NCBI RefSeq assembly: GCF_002575655.3
Contig: NC_053039.3
Span: 48,175,290-48,239,289 of the forward strand
Reading direction: 5' to 3'
Length of the DNA stretch: 64,000 nt
Source of the DNA: Aegilops tauschii subsp. strangulata
Taxonomy: Eukaryota; Streptophyta; Magnoliopsida; Poales; Poaceae
Under the pieces are notes generated by a model. The model did no database searches and was not told the origin of the DNA. It saw only the letters and a program-made list of their open reading frames with translations. Made by a program: the position numbers and the translations under genes. Shown one piece after another: positions 38,801-48,473 of the stretch (positions are counted from its first letter, which is position 1; each line of letters begins with the position of its first letter).

Positions 38801-39825
38801 ACAAGAAAGTGAGTGGGAGCTCTGTAGCATTTCTCTTATTATATGTGGATGACATACTATTGATGGGAAATGATATAGAATTCTTGGAAAGTATAAAGGC
38901 CTACTTGAATAAGTGTTTTTCAATGAAGGACCTTGGAGAAGCTGCTTATATATTAGGCCTCAAGATCTATAGAGATAGATCAAGATGCCTCATTGGTCTT
39001 TCACAGAGTACGTACCTTGACAAGATATTGAAGAAGTTCAATATGGATCAGTCCAAGAAGGGGTTCTTGCCTGTATTGCGAGGTGTGCAATTGAGCACGG
39101 CTCAATGCCCGACCACGGCAGAAGATAGAGAAAAGATGAGTGTCATCCCCTATGCCTCGGCCATAGGGTCTATTATGTATGCCATGCTGTGTACCAGACA
39201 TGATGTAAACCTTGCCGTAAGTTTGGTAGGAAGGTACCAAAGTAATCCTGGCATGGAACACTGGACAGCGGTCAAGAATATCCTGAAGTACCTGAAGAGG
39301 ACTAAGGATATGTTTCTCGTTTATGGAGGTGACGAAGAGCTCGTCGTAAAGGGTTACGTCGACGCTAGCTTCGACACAGATCTGGATGACTCGAAGTCAC
39401 AAACCGGATACGTGTATATTTTGAATGGAGGGGCAGTAAGCTGGTGCAGTTGCAAGCAAAGCATCATGGCGGGATCTACATGTGAAGCGGAATACATGGC
39501 AGCCTCAGAGGCAGCGCAAGAAGCAATCTGGATGAAGGAGTTCATTACCGACCTAGGGGTGATTCCCAATGCGTCGGGCCCGATGACTCTCTTCTGTGAC
39601 AACACTGGAGCTATTGCCCTTGCCAAGGAGCCCAGGTTTCATAGGAAGACCAGGCATATCAAGCGTCGCTTCAACTCCATTCGTGAAAGTGTTCAGAATG
39701 GAGACATAGATATTTGTAAAGTACATACGGACCTGAATGTAGCAGATCCGTTGACTAAACCTCTCCCTAGAGCAAAACATGATCAACACCAGAACTCTAT
39801 GGGTGTTCGATTCATCACAATGTAA
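35845..39825 (+). pseudogene. Young Copia gag-pol polyprotein, one nonsense codon
   Basis: A single frame of about 1,326 codons broken only by a TAA at 38155-38157. In order: gag (residues 1-~240), zinc knuckle CFYCKGSGHWKRNC (~252), protease WVFDTGAVAHIC (~298), pre-integrase HHCC region (WHCRLGH, CEPC; ~437-475), integrase core with TDVCGP, DRGGEY and NGVSERRN (the D, D, E residues; ~500-600), RT with WQMDVKTAFLNGF and LLLYVDDILL, RNase H with GYVDASFDTD and LFCDNTGAIALAKEP. The old Copia copy at 53.6 kb has CAA (Gln) at the homologous codon, so the stop is a C-to-T change. Otherwise all domains are present. Confidence 0.93.
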
Positions 39826-39858
39826 CTAGATTATTGACTCTAGTGCAAGTGGGAGACT

Positions 39859-41564
39859 GTTGGAAATATGCCCTAGAGGCAATAATAAAATGGTTATTAT
39901 TATATTTCCTTGTTCATGATAATTTTCTATTATTCATGCTATAATTGTGTTATCCGGAAATCGTAATACATGTGTGAATACATAGACCACAACATGTCCC
40001 TAGTGAGCCTCTAGTTGACTAGCTCGTTGATCAACGGATAGTCATGGTTTCCTGACTATGGACATTGGATGTCATTGATAACGGGATCACATCATTAGGA
40101 GAATGATGTGATGGACAAGACCCAATCCTAAGCATAGCACAAAGATCGTGTAGTTCGTTTTCTAGAGCTTTTTCAATGTCAAGTATCATTTCCTTAGACC
40201 ATGAGATCGTGCAACTCCCGGATGCCGTAGGAGTGCTTTGGGTGTACCAAACGTCACAACGTAACTGGGTGACTATAAAGGTGCACTACGGGTATCTCCA
40301 AAAGTGTCTGTTGGGTTGGCACGGATCGAGACTGGGATTTGTCACTCCGTATGACGGAGAGGTATCTCTGGGCCCACTCGGTAATGCATCATCATAATGA
40401 GCTCAATGTGACTAAGGAGTTAGTCACGGGATCATGCATTACGGTACGAGTAAAGTGACTTGCCGGTAACGAGATTGAACAAGGTATTGGGATACCGACG
40501 ATCGAATCTCGGGCAAGTAACGTACCGATTGACAAAGGGAATTGTATACGGGATTGATTGAATCCTCGACATCGTGGTTCATCTGATGAGATCATCATGG
40601 AACATGTGGGAGCCAACATGGGTATCCAGATCCCGCTGTTGGTTATTGACCGGAGAGGCGTCTCGGTCATGTCTGCATGTCTCCCGAACCCGTAGGGTCT
40701 ACACACTTAAGGTTCGGTGACGCTAGGGTTGTAGAGATATTAGTATGCGGAAACCCAAAAGTTGTTCGGAGTCCCGGATGAGATCCCGGACGTCATGAGG
40801 AGTTCCGGAATGGTCCGGAGGTGAAGAATTCTATATAGGAAGTCCAGTTTCGGCCACCGGGAAAGTTTCGGGGGTTATCGGTATTGTACCGGGACCACCG
40901 GAAGGGTCCCGGGGGTCCACCGGGTGGGGCCATCTATCCCGGAGGGCCACATGGGCTGAAGTGGGAGGGGAACCAGCCCCTAGTGGGCTGGTGCGCCCCC
41001 CATGGGCCTCCCCCTGCGCCTAGGGTTGGAAACCCTGGGGGTGGGGGGTGCCCCACCTGACTTGGGGGGGAAATTTCCCCCCTTGGCCGCCGCCCCCCCA
41101 TAGATGGGATCCCAGGGCCGGCGCCCCCCCAGGGGGCCTATATAAAGGGGGGAGGGAGGGCTACTGTACCATAGCCCCTGGCACCTCCCTCTCCCTCCCG
41201 TGACACCTCTCTCTCCCGCTTGCGCTTGGCGAAGCCCTGCTGGGATCCCCGCTATTTCCACCACCACGCCGTTGTGCTGCTGGATCTCCATCAACCTCTC
41301 CTTCCCCCTTGCTGGATCAAGAAGGAGGAGACGTCTCTGCTCCGTACGTGTGTTGAACGCGGAGGTGCCGTCCGTTCGGCACTCGGTCATCGGTGATTTG
41401 GATCACGACGAGTACGACTCCATCAACCCCGTTCACTTGAACGCTTCCGCTCGCGATCTACAAGGGTATGTAGATGCACTACTTTCCCCTCGTTGCTAGT
41501 AAACTCCATAGATGGATCTTGGTGATGCGTAGAAAATTTTAAAATTCTGCAACGATCGCCAACA
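39859..41564 (+). repeat. Young Copia 3' LTR (1,706 bp)
   Basis: Preceded by polypurine tract AAGTGGGAGAC. Starts TGTTGGAAATATGCCC, ends GATCGCCAACA. Its first ~960 bp are identical to the 5' LTR; differences lie in the last ~700 bp. TATA CCTATATAAAGGGG near 41138. Confidence 0.93.
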
Positions 41565-41789
41565 CTTATGACGCCAGCTCGGCTCTTCAGAGCAACGTCC
41601 AGGTTAGCTGATCACCGACTGACTCTTTAGTTTGTCGCTTGTTCTGTTAGGATATGCTACCTGAAAACTTTTCTTGAAGAATCTTTTCATCCGTCCGCGT
41701 TTCGCATTTGCACACCCACTGGGTGTTTTGACTTGCCACTGAGAAAATTTGTATCTTTGAGTCGACTAGGTTGTGTCGATTGAGTCTTT

Positions 41790-42125
41790 GAACTAGTGGG
41801 GGCACGCTGAGTGCACCCACTGGGTGTAGTCCCCGAGACCATAGTTGAATGCAGGCAGTTGACTGTGGTCTGAGAATTGGAATTTCCTCACTCGGCCTGG
41901 ACAGACCATGTCGAGTGGAACCTGAACCAGTGGGGGCACGCTAAGTGCACCCACTGGGTGTAGTCCCTGAGACCATGGTCGACTGCGGGTAGTCGACTAT
42001 GGTCTGAGAACAACTTTCTTCTCTCGCTTTTTTTACACACTTGGCCTGGACGGACCATGTCGAGTGGAAACTGGACCAGTGGGGCACGATAAGTGCACCC
42101 ACTGGGTGTAGTCCCCGAGACTACT
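41790..42125 (+). repeat. Three intronic repeats in the Gypsy2 antisense gene
   Basis: Three copies, 130-147 bp apart, contain AGTGGGGGCACGCTAAGTG-like sequence followed by CACCCACTGGGTGTAGTCCC. They lie in the intron between 41602 and 42234. Confidence 0.7.
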
Positions 42126-43279
42126 GTTAGATGTTTGATTCGGCAGTAGTCTTAGAATTTGTTGACTTTATCACCTTATCTCTCCGAAGCTACCAATCTT
42201 TTCATCTGTCGACTGACTGTTCTTTGATTACAGAAATCCTGCGAACTTGGAGCTCGCTTTGCTGACCTGGAGCAGAAGCATATTCAGCTCAACCTCGATC
42301 TGGAGCTGGCCAAGACAAATTTGCAGAAGGCCAAGGATGAAGCCGTTGGTACGAAAAACTTATCGACTGATCTGTTCCTGAACCGAGTGTTATTTGCTTT
42401 TATTTGAACCGAGCACTATTTCTTTCAGAAACAATGAACCAGGCTCAGGCGCAGAAGGATCTGGATCTTGCAGCCGCGCAGAAAGCAGCCGAAGAGAAAA
42501 CTGCATTCACCGACCAGAAGCTGGCTTCAGCCGGCAAACTGGAGGAAGAGAACGCCAAGCTGAAGACTGCCCTGGATGAAGCCAACAAGGAGGCGACTCG
42601 TCTGAAGAAGGACAAGAGGGCTCTGACCGACAAGATCGAAGACATTGCCCGCAAGAGGGACGACTTGGAAAATTATCTGGGAGGGCTTGCCAAGAAGTTG
42701 TTCGTCATGCTTGAAGGTGCCTTCCTTTCCCGACTGGTTTGTTGCTGTCGACTCAACATATAATCATCGACTCATTGTTGCATTGTGTGTGCAGAGTTTT
42801 GCCAAAACTTCGAGGAAGAAACTGGGCGAGTTGAAACAAGCTTGGACCCCATTCTCTCTCCTGTGAAGGACGACACTTCCATGAACGTGCTCCGACTAGA
42901 ATCTCATGTCGCTGGCGTTGTTGACTACCTCGCTCGTCTGAAGGTCGCGGTGTCGCGCATCGACACAACGCTCTGGCCAGGGGTGACGCTTCAAAATGAC
43001 CTCGAGTCTCTGATGACTCGACTCAATGAGATCCCTGGTCGAGTGCAAGAATGGAAGAAGTCTTCTGCCCGATGTGGTGCTGATGTGGCTCTGTCGCTTG
43101 ATCGTGTCCACTGCAAGGAAGCTCGAGAAGAGAAGCTGGTGGCGATCAAGGTTGCCAATACCAAAAAGCATGACTTCCAATCCTTCATGGAAACTTTCAT
43201 TGCTACTGCCACTCGGATTGCCGACGGAATTGACCTGGGCGAGTTCGTCGAGCCTGCTAGCCCTCCTCCTCTGGAGTGA

Positions 43280-43650
43280 ACAAACTTTACGTCCCACCTT
43301 CAATTTGCCTCGGAATGCCGAGTGATTTTGTAATCGTTAAACTCCTTCGGGCCTAACGCCCGAGCACTTTAATCCGTGGCCCGGAACCTTAGGATTTATC
43401 CGAACTTGGTTTATCTCTGAATATGCTTGCGTTTGTCTTCGAGTGGGACTTGCTCTTCACTCGGAATAGTCTTTGTACTTGTGATGCAGCTTTGAGGAGA
43501 AAGTCGCAGTCGACCTGCACCTCGTCGTCCTTGCAGATCAGGATGGAGCGCACATTGTATTTATGGCGCACCTCTGAGGAGAAGGTCGCAGTCGCCCTAC
43601 ACCTCGTCGTCCTTGCGGATTGGGATGGAGCGCATGACCAAATCCCCGAG
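43280..43650 (+). other. Spacer between antisense gene and tandem array
   Basis: Noncoding in look. It contains two ~85-bp near-repeats with GAGAAGGTCGCAGTCG-like sequence and CACCTCGTCGTCCTTGC (about 43497 and 43581). Confidence 0.5.
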
Positions 43651-44395
43651 CGAGAAGGCCGGTTCTCACTCGGAACGTATTTTATACTTAGGCGAGTACT
43701 GGGCTGCAGCTAAACCTCCGAGTGAGAGGGTTGCTCACCACTCGGTAGGATTTTATAAACTTAGGCGAGTACTGGACTGCAGCTAAGCCCCTGAGTGAGA
43801 GGGTTGCTCACCACTCGGTAGGATTTTATAAACTTAGGCGAGTACTGGACCGCAGCTAAGCCCCCGAGTGAGAGGGTTTCTCACCACTCGGTAGGATTTT
43901 ACAAACTTAGGCGAGTACTGGACTGCAGCTAAGCCCCCGAGTGAGAGGCTGGCTCTGCACTCGTTAGGATTTTACAAACTTAGGCGAGTAGTGGACCGAA
44001 GCTAAGCCCCCGAGTGAGAGGGTTGCTCACCACTCGGTAGGATTTTAGAAACTTAGGCGAGTACTGGACTGCAGCTAAGCCCCCGAGTGAGAGGTTGGCT
44101 CTACATTTGGTAGGATTTTTTTGAAACTTAGGCAAAACAGATTCGCAGCTAAGCCCCCGAGTGAGAGGCTGGCTCTACACTCGGTAGGATTTTTTTGAAA
44201 CTTAGGCAAAACAGATTCGCAGCTAAGCCCCCGAGTGAGAGGCTGGCTCTACACTCGGTAGGATTTTTTGAAACTTAGGCGAAACAGATTCGCAGCTAAG
44301 CTCCCGAGTGAGAGGCCGGCTCTACACTCGGTAGGATTTTTTGAAACTTAGGCAAAACAGATTCACAGCTAAGTCACCCACTGGGGATTTTAGAC
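43650..44395 (+). repeat. 73-bp tandem array, about ten units, in Gypsy2
   Basis: The marker CTTAGGC starts at 43687, 43760, 43833, 43906, 43979, 44052, 44127, 44201, 44274 and 44347, a period of 73-75 bp. Each unit carries GCAGCTAAGCCCCCGAGTGA and CACTCGGTAGGATTTT. The first six units read GGCGAGTACTGGAC, the last four GGCAAAACAGATTC, so there are two subfamilies. It sits between the end of integrase and the antisense gene. Confidence 0.92.
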
Positions 44396-44498
44396 ACAAG
44401 TATACTCAATGACAATCATTTTTAGAAGACTGTAAAACTCTGTCTTTGATAAACAAACTAAAAAGGTATTTCTCATTACATCTCAACGGACTGAGTGC

Positions 44499-45290
44499 TT
44501 AAGTATAAAAGGGGCGGAGCAGCTCCGCATTCCAAGCGCGTGGCTTGTCTTTATTGTGCTCGACATTGTAGAGGTGGTATGCTCCGTTGTGGAGCACTTT
44601 GGTGACGATGAAGGGGCCCTCCCAAGCTGGGGCAAGCTTGTGTGGTTTCTGTTGATCCACTCGAAGAACCAAATCTCCCTCCTTAAAGGCTCGACCTCTC
44701 ACGTTTCTGGCGTGGAATTGATGCAGGTCTTGCTGATAAATGGTCGACCGGATCAGGGCCATCTCTCTTTCTTCTTCCAGGAGATCCACTGCATCTTGCC
44801 ATGCTTGCTCTGCTTCAGCTTCTGAGAAAAGTTCGACTCGGGGTGCATTGTGAAGCAACTCACTCGGAAGTACAGCTTCAGCTCCATAGACCAAGAAGAA
44901 TGGAGTTCGGCCAGTCGACCGATTGGGAGTTGTCCTCAATCCCCAAAGCACTGATGGAAGTTCATCGACCCAGGCGCCTGCTGTATGCTTGAGATCACGC
45001 ATCAATCGGGGTTTCAGTCTTTTGAGAATATATCCGTTTGCTCTTTCAGCTTGTCCATTCGACTGGGGATGCGCGACTGAAGCATAGTCGACTCGAGTGC
45101 CTTGGGAAGCGCAGAAAGCTCTGAACTCGTCAGAATCGAAGTTCGACCCATTGTCAGTGATGATGCTGTGCAGTACACTATATCTGAATGTCAACTCTCT
45201 GATGAAGCTAACAGCAGTACTGGCTTCAAGATTTTTGATAGGCTTGGCTTCAATCCATTTGGTGAACTTGTCGACTGCCACGAGCACATG
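44499..45290 (-). pseudogene. Gypsy2 integrase core and C-terminus
   Basis: Open frame of 262 residues. It has FTKWIEAKPI, the second catalytic Asp in IITDNGSNFDSDEF, the third in SNGQAERANGYILKRLK (Glu), and the Gypsy C-terminal part EGPFIVTKVLHNGAYHLYN. The first catalytic Asp and the zinc domain are in the upstream frame; a frameshift near 45290 separates them. Confidence 0.88.
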
Positions 45291-46417
45291 AGTGAAGCGC
45301 TCCTACCGTTCCTCAGAGGTCCAACCATATCCAATCCCCAAATAGCAAAAGGCCAAACGAGTGGAATGGTCTTCAGGGCTGATGCAGGCTTGTGAGACAT
45401 GTTGGAGTAAAACTGGCAACCTTCACATTTGTCGACTATGTCCTTTGCCATTTCATTTGCCCGTGGCCAATAAAATCCTGCTCGGTATGCTTTGGCTACT
45501 ATGGTCCGAGAGGACGCATGTTGACCACAGGTCCCCGAGTGGATGTCATTGAGGATCACTCGACCTTCTTCCGGTGTTATGCACTTCTGGCTGACTCCAG
45601 TTACACTTTTTCTGAACAACTGTCCTCTTATCACAGTAAAGGCTTTGGATCGACGGATGATCTGCCGAGCCTCTTCTTCATCCTCCGGGAGTTCCTTCCT
45701 AAGAATGTATGCAATGTATGGCACTGTCCAGTCTGGAGTGATGACCAAAGCCTCCATGATCAAGTCGACCACGGCTGGGACTTCAACTTTAGTCGGATCA
45801 GTGGCACTCTTAGGCTGTGGGGGCTCTTCAGTGAAAGGATCTTCCTGAACTGAAGGTGTATGAATATGTTCCAAAAACACATTGCTGGGAATGGCCTCCC
45901 TCTTGGAACCTATCTTTGCCAAGTCATCAGCTGCTTGATTTTTCAGTCGGGGTATATGATGGAGCTCTAACCCCTCAAACTTCTTCTCCAACTTTCTTAC
46001 TGCGTTGCAATAACCAGTCATAGCCGGGCTCCTGATGTCCCACTCTTTCATTACCTGATTAACCACCAAATCTGAGTCGTCGTAGACCATTAAGCGACGG
46101 ACGCCGAGTGAAATGGCCATACATAACCCATAAAGGAGTGCTTCGTATTCAGCTTCGTTGTTGGAGGAATCAAAGTGAATCTGTAGGACATATCTAAGCT
46201 TGTCTCCTCGGGGGGATACTAGTACTACCCCAGCACCAGAACCATTCAGCATATTGGATCCATCGAAGAACATAGTCCAATGCTCCGAGAGAATCTGAGT
46301 CGGTTGTTGCTGCTCAATCCACTCGGCGAGGAAATCTGCTATTGCTTGGGACTTGATAGCTTTCTTTGCCTCAAACTTGATATCCAATGGAAGGAGTTCA
46401 ATCGCCCATTTGGCCAC
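45191..46417 (-). pseudogene. Gypsy2 RNase H and integrase N-terminal region
   Basis: Open frame of 408 residues. RNase H lies at residues ~45-170 (TMFFDGSNMLNGSGAG, NNEAEYEALLYG, VYDDSDLVVNQV). The integrase HHCC zinc domain is at ~293-334 (His in DIHSGTCGQH, Cys in CEGC), and the first catalytic Asp in GLDMVGPL (~363). Frame breaks on both sides. Confidence 0.87.
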
Positions 46418-47690
46418 TCGACCAGTGCATCTCTGTTGTTCAGAATCTCAGACAATGGTGCGTCGCTGATGACTGCAATGGAATGATCTGAGAAATAGTG
46501 AGCAACCTTCTTCGTGGTCATGTAAATTTCGTAAACAAGCTTCGGATAATGTGGATATCTCTGCTTGGATGGAGTCAAGACTTCAGAAACATAGTACACC
46601 GAGCGCTGAACTTTATAGGCTTTTCCTTCTTCTTCCCGCTCGACCGTGAGCACTGTACTGACAACTTGTCCAGTGGCTGCAATATAAAGCAGTAAAGGTT
46701 CTTTGCTGATTTGGGCAGCAAGCACCGGCTGGGTGGAAAGCAGGGTTTTGAGCTCTGCAAACACTGCGTCAGCTTCATCAGTCCACTGGAATTTGTCAGA
46801 TTTCTTCATCAGTCGGTAAAGAGGCAAGGCCTTTTCACCGAGACAAGAGATGAACCGACTCAAGGTGGCCAAACAACCAGTAAGCTTTTGGACATCATGC
46901 ACACGCACAGGACGCTTCATCCGGAGTATGGCACCAACTTTTTCTGGGTTTGCGTCGATCCCTCGTTCGGAAACGAGGAAACCGAGTAATTTTCCACCGG
47001 GAACTCCGAATGTGCACTTTGATGGATTAAGCTTGATATCATACCTTCTTAGGTTGGCAAAGGTTTTAGCAAGGTCAGTCAACAGGTCGGAACCTTTACG
47101 CAACTTGACCACGATGTCATCCATATATGCTTCCACATTCTGACTGATTTGAGTGAGCTGGCACTTCTGAATCATCCTCATGAATGTGGCACCAGCGTTC
47201 TTGAGGCCGAATGGCATGGTGACATAGCAAAAGCACCCGAATGGGGTGATAAAAGCCGTTTTAATCTCATCGGGTCCATACAGTCGGATCTGATGATACC
47301 CGAAATATGCGTCCAGAAAAGACAGACGCTCACACCCCGCAGTTGAGTCGACAATTTGGTCGATGCGGGGGAGAGGAAAATGATCTTTCGGCAGGCCCGA
47401 TTGATATGCTTGAATTCAATGCACATGCGAAGTGAGTCGTCCTTCTTGGGGACCATGACAACATTGGCGAGCCACTCGGAGTGGTAAATCTCTTGGATGA
47501 ACTCAGCTGCCAGGAGCCGAGCCACTTCCTCACCGATTGCCTTTCTCTTCTCCACGGCGGACCGACGGAGATGTTCTTTGACTGGTTTTGCCTTTGGATT
47601 GACTCGCAAATGGTGCTCAGCCAGTCCCCTGGGTACACCTGGCATGTCAGAAGGTTTCCATGCAAAGATGTCCCAGTTCTCACGGAGGAA
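46339..47690 (-). pseudogene. Gypsy2 reverse transcriptase
   Basis: Two overlapping frames. The upstream one (47645-47178) has MPGVPRGLAEHHLRVNPKAK, MVPKKDDSLRMCIEFKHIN. After a frameshift near 47390 the other (47217-46339) has MPFGLKNAGATFMRMIQK, the catalytic AYMDDIVVK and the thumb/connection region LNPSKCTFGVPGGKLLGFLV. The middle of the palm between them is frameshifted. Confidence 0.87.
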
Positions 47691-47708
47691 CTAGATGAGC
47701 GCTTCTTC

Positions 47709-48473
47709 CTATTTGCTGTCGAGTGTAGTTGAAATATGAGTAGGAGCAGCATTGGGATCGGTCGGGTGAATATGAACCGACTTGGTTTCACCGGACGACT
47801 GAAATGCAAAATCTGTGGCAGGCTTCTTGGCTCGCAGAAAATCACTCGGATCTGCATTCTTCTGATATTCTTGCATTTCGACTGCTGCCATTTGAGCATC
47901 GGCGATTTTTGAGCCCTTCTGGAGGCACTCTTCTGCCTTCTGCCGATTGCCAGTGACTGTGATCACTCCTCTGGGACCAAGCATCTTCATCTTGAGGTAT
48001 ACGTAACATGGTCGAGCCATAAAGCGTGCATAGGCGGGCCTACCCAGAATAGCATGATAAGCACTCTGGAAATCCACTACTTCAAATGTCAACTTTTCCT
48101 TACGATAATTCTTGGAATCACCGAAAACCACGTCAAGGGCGATCTGGCCAAGTGATTCGGCTTTCTTTCCAGGGATAACACCATGGAAACTCATGTTGCT
48201 TTCACTAAGTTTGGACATCGCAATGCCCATACCCTTCAAGGTTTCTGCATACAGGATATTCAGGCTGCTACCACCATCCATGAGCACTTTGGTCAGTCGG
48301 GTGCCTCCAACAACTGGATTGACCACCAATGCTTGCCTCCCAGGGGTGGCCACACGTGCTGGGTGATCAGATTGGTCGAACGTGATGGCAGTGTGAGACC
48401 ACTTCAAATAACTGGGTGTTGCTGGAGCAACCATGTTCACTTATCTGTTGATAACTTTCAGTTGACTTTTGCT
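47709..48473 (-). pseudogene. Gypsy2 aspartic protease region
   Basis: Frame with KWSHTAITFDQSDHPARV, active site LMDGGSSLNILYAETL, then FQSAYHAILGRPAYARFMA and LGPRGVITVTGN. It is in the same frame as gag upstream and the start of RT downstream, separated by stops at 48474 (TAG), 48441 (TAA), 47709 (TAG) and 47691 (TAG). Confidence 0.85.

Larger units (their letters stand above)
32998..41564 (+). mobile_element. Young Copia of BARE/WIS/Angela type, nested in Gypsy2
   Basis: Inserted in exon 4 of the Gypsy2 antisense gene. Flanks CTTAC (32993-32997) and CTTAT (41565-41569) form a target duplication with one mismatch. The LTR start TGTTGGAAATATGCCC and the polyprotein order gag-protease-integrase-RT-RNase H are those of the BARE/WIS/Angela group. 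The LTRs are ~99% identical. The 5' LTR has lost its last 39 bp together with the priming site. Confidence 0.92.
30952..43279 (+). pseudogene. Gypsy2 antisense gene: gypsy-type transposon domain, acidic linker, coiled coil
   Basis: Runs opposite to gag-pol. Exons read from splice sites: 30952-~31943, 32035-~32395, 32490-32563, 32646-32997 then 41570-41602 (split by the young Copia), 42234-42348, 42429-42716, 42795-43279 (stop TGA). Exon 1 has a basic start (MGKKTVALERAKKATTKAKG), then the domain with FSLPPHPFFRGFLNFFGAEL and MYLATFVSMCENFLGY. Exons 2-4 are acidic and disordered. Exons 5-6 form a long coiled coil (LEEENAKLKTALDEANKEA). The last exon is helical with WPGVTLQNDLESLMTRLNE. Breaks: TAG at 31372 where a Trp is expected, a TGA soon after, and one in exon 2. 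Function unknown; the pattern matches the antisense gene of Gypsy1. Confidence 0.75.

Noticed and set aside
43650..44395. Array that could be taken for a CRISPR-like repeat
   Set aside because: It lies in a plant retrotransposon and is a head-to-tail tandem array with no unique spacers.
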